The position numbers and the translations under genes are program-made. DNA of 64,000 bases from Brasilonema sp. UFV-L1 (GTDB lineage Bacteria > Cyanobacteriota > Cyanobacteriia > Cyanobacteriales > Nostocaceae): the NCBI RefSeq assembly GCF_012912105.1, contig NZ_QMEA01000021.1, positions 1 to 64,000 on the forward strand. Reading direction: 5' to 3'. Each line of letters starts with the position of its first letter. The first letter of the stretch is position 1. The notes under the pieces were generated by a model. It was not told where the DNA came from and made no database searches. It saw only the letters and a list, made by a program, of their open reading frames with translations. Below are positions 54,247 through 63,395 of the stretch, in pieces.

Positions 54247-54906
54247 ATGCGTCTTCCCCTACCACAGTTTAATAGAAGCGATCGCCATCCAAATCATATT
54301 GCGGAGGTGATCGAAACATCTAGTTGTGAATTTTTAGCTCAGTGTTTGGAACCCGACGATTTGAGCTTTCCCTCAATGCCTCCCTTCGGAAGCTGGGTAC
54401 GTTCAGTTGATGAAGAGTCAGGCAATCAAATTTATGCAGTTGTGTATTATGCAACGACTATGCCCGTAGATTCCGTACACCGAGCAGTTGCTCTGGGATT
54501 GTCACTGCAGGACTTGCGAGAAGAACAACCTCAGATATTTGCTATGCTAAAAACAGAGTTTCGTGCTGCAATTGTAGGATTTGAGCAGCCAGCAGATGCA
54601 AAGAAATTGTCAAATGCTCGGGTGTATCAGTATCTGCCTCCTCGTCCCCCACAAGTTCATCAAGCGGTTTACCGATGTGAAAGCGAAGCAATTATTAAGT
54701 TCACTGAACAACTAGATTTTTTGCGGACACTGCTTTCTGTAAATGGTGCTCCTGTGGATGCTCTAACCGCAGCCGCAATTCGATATGTCTATCAGTTACG
54801 CCAAGCTGAGCGACAATGGATTATCCAAGTCGGACGTACCCTAAGCGTGTTGCTTAAAGACGATTACGATCGCTTGCGGTTCATCTTGAGCCAAATCCAT
54901 CCATAG
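54247..54906 (+). CDS. HAS-barrel domain protein, cyanobacterial
   Basis: The 219-residue protein belongs to a conserved cyanobacterial group with an N-terminal HAS barrel (as in HerA and ATP-synthase N-domains): PNHIAEVIETSSCEFLAQCL, PPFGSWVRSVDE, IYAVVYYATTMPVDSVHRA. A variable Pro-rich linker (YLPPRPPQVHQ) precedes a helical C-terminus (AAAIRYVYQLRQAERQWI). No ATPase domain is attached. The frame opens at TTG 54241; ATG 54247 is used. Function unknown. Confidence 0.85.
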   Translation: MRLPLPQFNRSDRHPNHIAEVIETSSCEFLAQCLEPDDLSFPSMPPFGSWVRSVDEESGNQIYAVVYYATTMPVDSVHRAVALGLSLQDLREEQPQIFAMLKTEFRAAIVGFEQPADAKKLSNARVYQYLPPRPPQVHQAVYRCESEAIIKFTEQLDFLRTLLSVNGAPVDALTAAAIRYVYQLRQAERQWIIQVGRTLSVLLKDDYDRLRFILSQIHP

Positions 54907-55052
54907 GTCGTTCATTTTTAGATAATCGTTTAGGTAGTCTATATAAAGTTTTTTGATTTTTTTCATTAGGGTGACTTTTGTAATTGAAAAAATAAGCGTG
55001 ATTACGCTTAAGTAATGAAAGCATCACTATAGCCACTTCGACAGTCCTACCT

Positions 55053-57203
55053 ATGGAACTCATCTTACAAGTTCTGGCGCTGGAACCAACTTCCCAAGTT
55101 CTCGGCAAGGAACCCATTGTTCCGTTTGCTATTTTACTGGTAGTTATTTTAGTTGTACCTATCCTGTTTGAGCGGTTGCAATTACCAGGATTAGTGGGTT
55201 TGCTAGTTTCCGGAGTAGTACTTGGTCCTTACGGCTGGAATTTATTACAGACAGAATCAGCAATGATGACTCTGCTCTCAGATATTGGGTTAGTTTACTT
55301 AATGTTTGTAGCAGGGTTAGAAATAGACACACAGCAATTTCGTCGCACCAGAAATCAGTCACTGGGGTTTGGTGGTTTGAGCTTCTCGATTCCTCTGATC
55401 ATGGGAATTTTTGTTGGACGTCTTTTTCACTTTGACTGGAATTCGTCAATATTCATTGGCTCTTTGTTTGCATCTCATACACTCTTGGCATATCCCATTA
55501 TTAGTCGTTTGGGTGTCGTCAATAATAAAGCCATAACTATTACTATTGGATCCACTATTTTTAGTGATATTGCAGCCCTGGTAGTGTTGGCTGTATGTGT
55601 AGCCATGAGAGGTGACCAATTCAGCTTTTGGCGACTCATGATATTGGTAAGTTGTTTAATACTCTACTCAATTCTCGTTTTAGTAGGCTTTGATTGGGCG
55701 GGTAAAGAATTTTTTCGGCGTTCTGGTGATGACGAAGGCAATCAATTTTTGTTTGTCCTGCTCTGCGTTTTTCTGGCTTGTGTAGGAGCAGAATTAATTG
55801 GAGTAGAAAAAATTGTTGGGGCATTTTTAGCAGGCTTGGCTGTTAATGAAACTGTGGGGGAAGGTCCAGTTAAAGAAAAGGTTGTATTTGTTGGCAGTGT
55901 ATTTTGTATTCCCATCTTCTTTGTGAATCTTGGTTTGCTAATTGATGTGCCTGCTTTTTTACAAAGCATTCATACCCTACAGTTAACGTTTTTTATTATT
56001 ATCGGTTTAATCGCAAGTAAATTTATAGCTGCTTTTTTGGCAAAACTGATTTATCGCTACAACTGGCAGGAAACGCTAACAATATGGTCGCTATCTGTAC
56101 CTCAAGTCAGTGCAACGTTAGCAGCAACGTTAGTTGGATATCGAGCTGAGCTGCTTGATTCCAAGGTATTAAATGGCGTAATTGTCCTGATGCTCATCAC
56201 TTCAACTTTGGGACCAATCATAACCAGCCGAGTTGCTGTGGGTTTGACGAATTCAGCAATGAAAGAGCAAAGAACTCAGGGCGAGCCTGAGCAAAACCCA
56301 GACGAAGCAGATAACTCATATACTATCGTGGTTCCTGTCTATAATCCGCAGACACAGCAGCACCTTCTTGAAATGGCAGCATTATTGGCACGACAATCAA
56401 ATGGCACAATTGTACCACTAGCGATCGCAACTGCTTTTGCTCACATGGATGCACCGCAACTAGATGCTTCTGTGCAAAGAAGCCAACGATTACTGGCAAA
56501 AGCGGTAGCGCTGAGTCAAGTGTTGGGAGTGGAAGCACAACCATTGCTGAGAATTGATGATGCTTTTGCTCAGGGAATTAGCAGGGCTTCTCGAGAACAA
56601 AAAGCGAGTTTGATTCTCATGGGTTGGGGTAAACGTACTGGATTCAAAGCACGTTTATTTGGTAACGTAATTGATAACGTTTTATGGGCATCTCATTGTC
56701 CAGTGGCAGTCACACGTTTGGTAGAATCACCAAGAAAAATTCAGCGGATATTAGTGCCATTTGAAAATTTGATGACACCTTCATTGCAGCCTGTCAAATT
56801 TGCCCAAATTTTAGCAGATGCAAATCAAGCTCAAGTGACTGTCCTAAATGTCTGTGAACGTCGTACGAGTTCAAGTAAGATTGCTTGGAGACGCTCGCAA
56901 CTATCTCTACTTATTTCTAGATTGGCACTGCAAAACCCACCAGAAATCCAAATTATTGCTCATGAGAATACAGCTCAAGCGATTTTACAAGCAGCACGAC
57001 TATATGATTTAGTCGTATTACCTTTTATGCGTAATCGTACTATTCCTGGAGGATTAGCAATTAGTGACGTCACAACTCAATTGGCAAAGCAACTAACCTG
57101 CTCAATTGTCATGCTTGGAGAACCTCAACGTACTCAAGCTGTCATTGTACCAACTGAGGTTAATACTAGTACCACAGCCACTATGTCTGAAGGAATTGTG
57201 TGA
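55053..57203 (+). CDS. CPA2 cation:proton antiporter with universal-stress domains
   Basis: The 716-residue membrane protein has a KefB/NhaS-like antiporter core of about 12 helices (25-405): FERLQLPGLVGLLVSGVVLG, YLMFVAGLEID, SDIAALVVLAV with the acidic ion-site residue, and GAFLAGLAVNE. A cytoplasmic C-terminal half (about 430-700) contains two UspA-like units, with VPVYNPQTQQHLLEMA and ASLILMGWGKRTG in the first and ILVPFENL and LYDLVVLPFM in the second. Usp tails may bind nucleotides and gate transport. Ion specificity (Na+ or K+) is not visible. Confidence 0.9.
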   Translation: MELILQVLALEPTSQVLGKEPIVPFAILLVVILVVPILFERLQLPGLVGLLVSGVVLGPYGWNLLQTESAMMTLLSDIGLVYLMFVAGLEIDTQQFRRTRNQSLGFGGLSFSIPLIMGIFVGRLFHFDWNSSIFIGSLFASHTLLAYPIISRLGVVNNKAITITIGSTIFSDIAALVVLAVCVAMRGDQFSFWRLMILVSCLILYSILVLVGFDWAGKEFFRRSGDDEGNQFLFVLLCVFLACVGAELIGVEKIVGAFLAGLAVNETVGEGPVKEKVVFVGSVFCIPIFFVNLGLLIDVPAFLQSIHTLQLTFFIIIGLIASKFIAAFLAKLIYRYNWQETLTIWSLSVPQVSATLAATLVGYRAELLDSKVLNGVIVLMLITSTLGPIITSRVAVGLTNSAMKEQRTQGEPEQNPDEADNSYTIVVPVYNPQTQQHLLEMAALLARQSNGTIVPLAIATAFAHMDAPQLDASVQRSQRLLAKAVALSQVLGVEAQPLLRIDDAFAQGISRASREQKASLILMGWGKRTGFKARLFGNVIDNVLWASHCPVAVTRLVESPRKIQRILVPFENLMTPSLQPVKFAQILADANQAQVTVLNVCERRTSSSKIAWRRSQLSLLISRLALQNPPEIQIIAHENTAQAILQAARLYDLVVLPFMRNRTIPGGLAISDVTTQLAKQLTCSIVMLGEPQRTQAVIVPTEVNTSTTATMSEGIV

Positions 57204-58134
57204 TTTGGGCTGCTTTTATGGCACTTGCGTTGAAATCAAATCGCAGCCGTCACCTCTTGGCTTAATTTGCTCATTCAAAATTATCAATCCCCATACATAA
57301 GTAATCTTCTATTGCTTTTGAAGTGACCAAAGAAGTAGTCAGGAGTCAGGAGGAGCCAGTGCGGTGGACGGTGAGACCAGTGCTGCGGGAGGGTTTCCCG
57401 ACAACAGGCAACTGGCGAACCCGAAGGGGTCCCCCGGCATAAAGCACCTGGCGTTCAGGAGTCAGGAGTCAGGAGTCTGATTTCTTCATTGACTTCTGAA
57501 TTCTGAATTCTGAATTCTTCTTCATTGACTTGAGGGTACTCACCGCCCCCACCAAATCGAAGATTTGGTGGTCAACAATAGCGTGGCGGGTCACAAGCCC
57601 CCACTAATTGCATTCTGATTTCTGACTTCTGAATTCTGAATTCTTCTTCATTGACTTCTGTTTTCTTGCAATCCTTGAAAGTTTGGTGTTTGAGAAGAAA
57701 AAATTCATTCGTACAGTAAAAATCAAAAATCAACGTCGGAAAAAGAACTAAATTGTGTATCAGGTCTTGTCATACAGCTAAAAACTTTGACCTGGATATA
57801 AAGTATCTGCTTTTGACACCTTTAGCTACCTAATTTTTGCATATTCTACGAAAAACTTTATTTTTTTAAAGATTTTGTAAAATCTTGCAATAAAGCTTAC
57901 AGATTGCAGATATTTCTGTTATTTTGCTAATGGAAACCTAAAGATGTTTGTTAGTTTAACAATTGAAGTCTGAAGCGAAAAAATGCAAATATAGAAAAAA
58001 GCATTCAGGGGCAAATTGCTAGGTTTAACAAAACCTTCTGAATCCACACTGATAGTGTATTTTGGTTTTAAGGCTGGGTAGTCTGAATACAGACGCAATC
58101 GCAACTGCAAATATCTGTAAGCAACTGGGGAACT
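57204..58134. other. repeat-rich intergenic region and uxs leader
   Basis: 931 bp without a gene. It has the long form of the GCGGTGGACG repeat (57341-57475), three CTGAATTCTGAATTC tracts (57495-57655), and a CCAAATCGAAGATTTGG hairpin near 57553. An AT-rich stretch (57820-58000) and the promoter of uxs occupy the right end. Confidence 0.55.
57341..57475. repeat. dispersed repeat, long form
   Basis: It shares the GAGCCAGTGCGGTGGACG and GGTCCCCCGGCATAAAGC blocks with 15011-15080, plus about 57 bp in between containing GCGGGAGGGTTTCCCGAC and AACTGGCGAACC. Part of that insert recurs inverted near 60626-60645. Bordered by GTCAGGAGTCAGGAG tracts. Confidence 0.75.
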
Positions 58135-59073
58135 ATGAGAATTTTGGTGACGGGCGGTGCTGGGTTTATTGGCTCCCATCTCATCGACCGACTAATAGCA
58201 AGTGGAGACGAGGTCCTATGTTTAGATAACTTTTACACAGGACACAAACGAAATATACTCAAATGGTCGGAGCATCCTTTATTTGAAATGATCCGCCATG
58301 ACATCACTGAACCAATTCGTTTGGAAGTTGATCAAATTTATCATCTGGCTTGTCCAGCTTCCCCAGTACATTACCAGTACAACCCTGTGAAAACAGTTAA
58401 AACTAACGTCATGGGGACGCTTAATATGTTAGGCTTGGCAAAACGTGTGAAGGCACGAGTTTTGCTGGCTTCAACGAGTGAAGTCTACGGTGATCCAGAA
58501 GTTCATCCTCAAAGCGAGGAATACTGGGGTAACGTTAACCCGATTGGAATTCGCTCATGCTATGACGAAGGCAAAAGAATTGCTGAGACTTTAACATTTG
58601 ATTATTATAGACAAAATAAAGTCGATGTTCGAGTAGCCCGCATATTTAACACTTATGGGCCTCGAATGCTGGAAAACGATGGTCGAGTTGTGAGCAACTT
58701 TATCGTTCAAGCATTGCGGGGTATTCCTTTAACCGTTTACGGAGAGGGTTCGCAAACCCGTAGTTTTTGTTACGTATCAGATTTGGTGGACGGACTGATA
58801 CGACTGATGAATAACGAATATATTGGTCCAGTCAATTTGGGAAATCCTGATGAATATACGATTTTAGAATTGGCGAAGACAGTGCAAGATTTGGTGAACC
58901 CCGACGCACAAATCAAGTTTGAACCATTACCTTCTGATGATCCACGTCGCCGTCGTCCTGACATTACAAGGGCAAAAACTTGGTTAAACTGGGAACCTAC
59001 TGTTCCTTTGCAACAGGGGTTAAAACTGACTATAGAAGATTTCCGCGATCGCCTCAAGAATGCTGAGTCTTGA
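58135..59073 (+). CDS. uxs: UDP-glucuronate decarboxylase (UDP-xylose synthase)
   Basis: The 312-residue extended SDR converts UDP-glucuronate to UDP-xylose for exopolysaccharide. It has [11 protein letters not shown] for NAD+, [15 protein letters not shown], the catalytic Ser in [16 protein letters not shown] (YxxxK), [10 protein letters not shown] and [10 protein letters not shown]. There is no membrane anchor, so it is the short cytosolic type. Followed 76 bp later by ugd, which makes its substrate. Confidence 0.94.
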   Translation: MRILVTGGAGFIGSHLIDRLIASGDEVLCLDNFYTGHKRNILKWSEHPLFEMIRHDITEPIRLEVDQIYHLACPASPVHYQYNPVKTVKTNVMGTLNMLGLAKRVKARVLLASTSEVYGDPEVHPQSEEYWGNVNPIGIRSCYDEGKRIAETLTFDYYRQNKVDVRVARIFNTYGPRMLENDGRVVSNFIVQALRGIPLTVYGEGSQTRSFCYVSDLVDGLIRLMNNEYIGPVNLGNPDEYTILELAKTVQDLVNPDAQIKFEPLPSDDPRRRRPDITRAKTWLNWEPTVPLQQGLKLTIEDFRDRLKNAES

Positions 59074-59149
59074 GTTTTCGACTCAGGTTTTCAAAGCGAA
59101 AAATGTCTTCTGAAAAAAATTAACCCCGAAAAGTGAGGAACTACATAAA

Positions 59150-60541
59150 ATGCGTGTTTGCGTCATCGGTACTGGTTATGTGGGTTTAGTAACAGGTGCA
59201 TGCTTAGCTCATATAGGTCATGATGTTGTTTGCATAGATAACAACGAAGAGAAAGTCAAGATCATGAAGTCTGGACAGTCGCCGATATTTGAGCCGGGAC
59301 TGTCAGACATTATGCAGTCTGCTATTCATAGTGGTAAAATAGAGTTCTCAACAGACTTGGCTGCAGGAGTCGCTCACGGAGAAATTTTATTTATTGCAGT
59401 CGGAACCCCACCTTTACCAACAGGGGAGAGCGATACCCGTTATGTTGAAGCAGTCGCCCGTGGTATTGGTACACATTTAGACGGTGGGTATAAGGTGATT
59501 GTCAATAAATCTACAGTGCCCATTGGTTCGGGAGACTGGGTGCGGATGATTGTTTTAGATGGCATAGCCGAACGTCAAAAAACACTCATCACTGCTGGTG
59601 GAGCGCCAACTTATGATAAGTTACCTGAGATTACAGCTGAGTTTGATGTCGTCAGTAATCCAGAGTTTTTGCGGGAAGGGTCAGCGGTTTATGATACCTT
59701 TAACCCTGACCGTATCGTCTTAGGAGGTAACAGTCCAAGGGCGATCGCCATGATGCAAGAACTATATGCTCCGATTGTAGAGCGCAAGTTTGCAACTGAT
59801 CCATCTCTACCCCCAGTGTCAGTGCTCGTCACAGACTTGAGTTCAGCGGAGATGATTAAGTACGCTGCTAATGCCTTCTTAGCAACGAAGATTAGTTTTA
59901 TTAACGAAGTTGCAAATATTTGCGATCGCGTTGGTGCTGATGTGACCCAAGTGGCAAAAGGTATCGGTTTAGACTCCCGTATTGGTAACAAATTCTTAAA
60001 TGCTGGCATTGGTTGGGGTGGTTCTTGCTTCCCCAAAGATGTTTCTGCACTGATTCACACTGCAGATGACTACGGTTATGACACACAGTTACTCAAAGCA
60101 GCTGTCAGTGTCAACGAACGCCAGCGGTTGCTTGCGATTGAAAAACTCCAGCAAGCCTTGAAAATTCTTAAAGGTAAAACTGTGGGATTGCTGGGTTTAA
60201 CCTTCAAGCCCGATACAGATGACATGCGGGATGCTCCAGCGCTTAATATTATTGAGCAGTTGAACAGATTAGGAGCTAGAGTTAAGGCATACGACCCAAT
60301 TGTTTCTCAAACTGGTATGCGTCATGGTCTTTCTGGTGTGTTGGTAGAAACCGATGCCGAAAGACTTGCTGATGGTTGTGACGCTTTAGTGCTTGTGACG
60401 GAATGGCAACAGTTCAAAAACTTGGACTACGCTAAGATGGCACAGTTGATGAGTCACCCTGTCATGATTGACGGTCGTAATTTCCTAGATCCTGAGATGA
60501 TGGTTAGAGCAGGTTTCCAATATGTAGGTATTGGTCGCTAA
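59150..60541 (+). CDS. ugd: UDP-glucose 6-dehydrogenase
   Basis: The 463-residue enzyme oxidises UDP-glucose to UDP-glucuronate with two NAD+. It has the N-terminal VIGTGYVGLVTGACLAHIGH, VGTPPLPTGE, NPEFLREGSAVYDTFNPDRI, the catalytic Cys in GWGGSCFPKDVSAL, and GLTFKPDTDDMRDAPAL. GTGAGGAAC precedes ATG 59150 at good spacing. With uxs it gives UDP-glucose to UDP-xylose, so the pair is probably an operon for wall or sheath polysaccharide precursors. Confidence 0.96.
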   Translation: MRVCVIGTGYVGLVTGACLAHIGHDVVCIDNNEEKVKIMKSGQSPIFEPGLSDIMQSAIHSGKIEFSTDLAAGVAHGEILFIAVGTPPLPTGESDTRYVEAVARGIGTHLDGGYKVIVNKSTVPIGSGDWVRMIVLDGIAERQKTLITAGGAPTYDKLPEITAEFDVVSNPEFLREGSAVYDTFNPDRIVLGGNSPRAIAMMQELYAPIVERKFATDPSLPPVSVLVTDLSSAEMIKYAANAFLATKISFINEVANICDRVGADVTQVAKGIGLDSRIGNKFLNAGIGWGGSCFPKDVSALIHTADDYGYDTQLLKAAVSVNERQRLLAIEKLQQALKILKGKTVGLLGLTFKPDTDDMRDAPALNIIEQLNRLGARVKAYDPIVSQTGMRHGLSGVLVETDAERLADGCDALVLVTEWQQFKNLDYAKMAQLMSHPVMIDGRNFLDPEMMVRAGFQYVGIGR

Positions 60542-60751
60542 CTTTGAACGCGATGAATTCAAATTACTAAATTTGGCGTTGCTGATTTGAAGTATCAATC
60601 CAAGTGTAGAAACGTGACGCCAGTCGCCTCTGTCGGGAAACCCTCCTGCGCCGCGCTGGCGAACCATGGTACGTCAAGACAAGGGTTTGGAATCACACGA
60701 CATCTTTTTCATACATGGATTCAGCAACGCCCTAAATTTACTACAAAACTC

Positions 60752-60790
60752 AGGGAGAAAGTGGCAGCCGTCGGCTGCTACTTTCTCCCT
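60752..60790. terminator. 39-bp near-perfect hairpin after ugd
   Basis: AGGGAGAAAGT-G-GCAGCCG and CGGCTGC-T-ACTTTCTCCCT with one central T form an almost perfect stem of about 18 bp. It lies 211 bp after ugd. There is no adjacent T run, so it may be a protein- or RNase-recognised stem or a palindromic repeat rather than a simple terminator. Confidence 0.5.
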
Positions 60791-61185
60791 GTCGCAATGA
60801 TTATCATTATCTTCAATGGAGCGAATTACCTTCTACGAGGAAGCAGAGTTACTTCAGAAACTCTTGGATTGCAATATCAGTAGATCACAAAGTTTTTTAG
60901 AACTCCTGCCATATGGGCATTTCAGTCAAACACCCCGATATCAGGAAAGCGCTTTTTAATCAGCATTTCAGCCAATGGCGCTAGCTGTCATATCGCGATC
61001 GCTCTTAAGAGAGAACTATTTGGCTCGTGATTCGCTCAGGCTGAAACCCTTATTTTTCCGTCAGTTTCCAAAAGTTTGTCATCTACTGACAATACTATTT
61101 TTCCAAAAACTTTAGAAAAGTTGTTGCTCTGGATGAATGATAAGATAGGCTGATGAAAAAGCCGCTTCATTTTTCATAGACAAGA

Positions 61186-61290
61186 ATGGACAACCCTATT
61201 ACGGAGCCTGATCCTGAAAAATTGGGCAGGCTTTTTTGGTTGATTGTGTCGCCCCCTGATTTATTCGTGGCAAGATTAACAAATTGTTGA
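61186..61290 (+). CDS. possible 34-residue small protein
   Basis: ATG 61186 opens MDNPITEPDPEKLGRLFW, continuing LIVSPPDLFVARLTNC and stop. The acidic N-terminus then hydrophobic C-terminus looks protein-like and could be a small peripheral membrane peptide. No good Shine-Dalgarno is visible. I do not recognise it, and it may equally be a remnant of a longer gene. Confidence 0.3.
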   Translation: MDNPITEPDPEKLGRLFWLIVSPPDLFVARLTNC

Positions 61291-61364
61291 AAGCAAAATC
61301 TTACTCCCTTCCGGTGCTTAAAAATACCTGTTTTTTTAACCGCAGAGGAAGCAGCGAAAAGTAT

Positions 61365-61383
61365 GAGCGGAGGTTTCCTCCGA
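61365..61383. repeat. GAGCGGAGG dispersed repeat, partial copy 3
   Basis: GAGCGGAGGTTTCCTCCGA matches the first part of the copy at 15887; the downstream sequence differs. It sits in the photolyase 5' region, within wider inverted arms TATGAGC and GCTCATA. Confidence 0.65.
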
Positions 61384-61452
61384 AGCGCGTAAGCTTCTCA
61401 AAGGAGCGAGGCTCATACCTTTTCAAGAGAGAGGACACAGAGAGAGGAAAAA

Positions 61453-62955
61453 ATGACCATCGGCGTTTGGATATTAGGCGACCAACTTTGGATAGAACAA
61501 GCAGCACTGCAAAGTTGTCAAGATAAAGTGCCTGTGATCATGATTGAGTCGCTGCATCATGTCCAAGAACGCCCTTACCATCGACAAAAGCTGGTGTTGG
61601 TTTGGTCAGCAATGCGACATTTTGCTGAAGAATTACGAGAATTTGGTTATCCAGTTACCTACAAATTAGCTGAGGATTTTGAAACACCACTCCAAGAGTG
61701 GGTTAAGGAAAATCAAATTACTGAGTTGCGGGTGATGACGCCAAATGATAAACCATTCACCCAAATGATTGAAAAGTTTGCTTCTTTACACTGCAAAATT
61801 ACTCTTATTCCTAACAATCATTTTTTATGGAGTGTAGAAGAGTTCACAACTTGGGCAAAACGTCGTAAACGTCTGATCATGGAAGATTTTTATCGAGAAG
61901 GACGGCGACGTTTTCAAATTTTGATGGAGGGTGATAAACCAGTCGGGGGACAGTGGAATTTTGATAAACAGAACCGTCAACCGCCAAAAGGTAAATTAAA
62001 TACGCCATCAACCAAGTGGTTTGAACCGGATGAAATCACTCAAGATGTGATTGTACACGTCAAATCTCTTTCTTTTCCGCTTTACGGAGACGTAGAACCG
62101 TTTCGCTGGGGAGTGACTCGTTCTCAAGCACTCCAGATATTAGACTGGTTTATAAAAAATCGTCTACCTGAGTTTGGTCCTTACCAGGATGCTATGGTGA
62201 CAGGGGAAGAGACAATGTGGCATTCTATGCTATCTCCGTACCTGAATATTGGGTTACTCCAACCTCTGGAAGTTATTCAAGCAGCAGAGAAAGCTTACCA
62301 CCAAAACCAACTATCTTTAAACAGCATAGAAGGTTTCATTCGTCAAGTGATGGGTTGGCGGGAATATATGCATGGGATTTACCATTTTGTGAGTGCAGAT
62401 TATCCAGAAAAGAATTGGTTTAATCACACCCAACCTTTACCTGAGTTTTTCTGGACGGGTGAGACGAAGATGAATTGTCTGCACCAGGTACTCACTCAGT
62501 TGCTACGTACTGGTTATGCTCATCATATCCAGCGGCTGATGGTTTTGAGTAATTTTGCTTTGATTGCAGGTCTTTCGCCTCAAGCGGTGGAAAATTGGTT
62601 TCATGCCATGTTTATTGATGCTTATGACTGGGTGATGCAGACAAATGTGATTGGTATGGGGTTATTTGCTGATGGTGGAATATTGGCATCGAAACCTTAT
62701 GCAGCATCTGGTAATTATGTCAATAAGATGAGCGATTATTGCAAGGGATGTGTTTATAACCCTAAAGAACGTGTCGGGAAAAATGCTTGTCCTTTCAATT
62801 TCTTCTATTGGGATTTTCTTGATCGTCACCGCAGTCAACTTCAGTTTCAAGGAAGAATGAGTTTTATTTTGGGACATCTTGAACGAATGTCTCAAGAAGA
62901 ATTAGAAATTATCCGTCAACAAGCGCGAGATTGGCATGTGCAACGGTTAGGATAA
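61453..62955 (+). CDS. iron-sulfur bacterial cryptochrome/(6-4) photolyase (FeS-BCP)
   Basis: The 500-residue protein belongs to the PhrB/CryB group. The four cluster Cys are C342, C430, C433 and C446, with spacing 88-3-13 identical to Agrobacterium PhrB C350/C438/C441/C454. H357-H358 (GYAHHIQRLM) align with the PhrB active-site His pair. IRQVMGWREYMHGIY and the FAD pocket near DAYDWVMQTNVIGM are typical. It should repair (6-4) photoproducts using FAD and a 4Fe-4S cluster; PhrB uses a lumazine antenna rather than deazaflavin. ATG 61453 follows GAGAGGA. Confidence 0.94.
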   Translation: MTIGVWILGDQLWIEQAALQSCQDKVPVIMIESLHHVQERPYHRQKLVLVWSAMRHFAEELREFGYPVTYKLAEDFETPLQEWVKENQITELRVMTPNDKPFTQMIEKFASLHCKITLIPNNHFLWSVEEFTTWAKRRKRLIMEDFYREGRRRFQILMEGDKPVGGQWNFDKQNRQPPKGKLNTPSTKWFEPDEITQDVIVHVKSLSFPLYGDVEPFRWGVTRSQALQILDWFIKNRLPEFGPYQDAMVTGEETMWHSMLSPYLNIGLLQPLEVIQAAEKAYHQNQLSLNSIEGFIRQVMGWREYMHGIYHFVSADYPEKNWFNHTQPLPEFFWTGETKMNCLHQVLTQLLRTGYAHHIQRLMVLSNFALIAGLSPQAVENWFHAMFIDAYDWVMQTNVIGMGLFADGGILASKPYAASGNYVNKMSDYCKGCVYNPKERVGKNACPFNFFYWDFLDRHRSQLQFQGRMSFILGHLERMSQEELEIIRQQARDWHVQRLG

Positions 62956-62960
62956 GCTCA

Positions 62961-63191
62961 CGAGTGTTTGAGACTTGACGACGAGTGTTTAAGACTCGCG
63001 GACGAGTGTTTGAGACTCGTGGACGAGTGTTTAAGACTCGCGGACGAGTGTTTAAGACTCGCGGACGAGTGTTTAAGACTCGCGGACGAGTGTTTAAGAC
63101 TCGACGACGAGTGTTTGAGACTCGTGAACGAGTGTTTGAGACTCGCGGACGAGTGTTTGAGACTCGCGGACGAGTGTTTGAGACTCATCCA
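62961..63191. repeat. 21-bp tandem repeat, 11 copies
   Basis: Eleven head-to-tail units of exactly 21 bp, consensus CGAGTGTTTAAGACTCGCGG followed by A, begin 6 bp after the photolyase stop. Each unit has an inner hairpin CGAGT/ACTCG. Variation is limited: A or G at unit position 10, and the last five bases CGCGGA, CGTGGA, CGACGA, CGTGAA or CATCCA. Because 21 is a multiple of three, long frames are open on both strands (heptads such as LADECLR or SLKHSSA), but no start signal supports translation. Confidence 0.95.
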
Positions 63192-63395
63192 CTTGCAATA
63201 CGGTTCGGATACGCCCGCAGGCGATCGCCTCGTCTAAAGAAGAGTACTCTGTGCGATCGCCTATAATTGTGCAATCTCATCTCTCGTCAGCAAGTACGAG
63301 ATTAGCATGTGCAACAGAGGGATGTGGGGTGAAGGGTGTTTACTTGATGTCGTCGCAGAGAGTGCGATCGCTCTTGTCAACCCGTCAGCTTTTTC

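Larger units (their letters stand above)
60542..61452. other. intergenic region with hairpins and short ORF
   Basis: 911 bp. It contains a partial inverted copy of the 57341 repeat insert (60626-60645), a strong hairpin (60752-60790), a possible 34-codon gene (61186-61290) and a GAGCGGAGG repeat with GCTCATA-type arms (about 61363-61418) inside an AGAGGACACAGAGAGAGG tract just before the photolyase start. Confidence 0.5.

Noticed and set aside
60587-60883. 98-codon plus-strand frame after ugd
   Set aside because: It crosses a repeat fragment and the 60752-60790 palindrome; no coding character.
62961-63191. CRISPR array
   Set aside because: Units are contiguous with no unique spacers, 21 bp is too short, and no cas genes are present.
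62958-63266. Heptad-repeat proteins encoded by the 21-bp array on either strand
   Set aside because: Open frames follow automatically from a 21-bp unit without stops; no Shine-Dalgarno or non-repeat domain supports translation.
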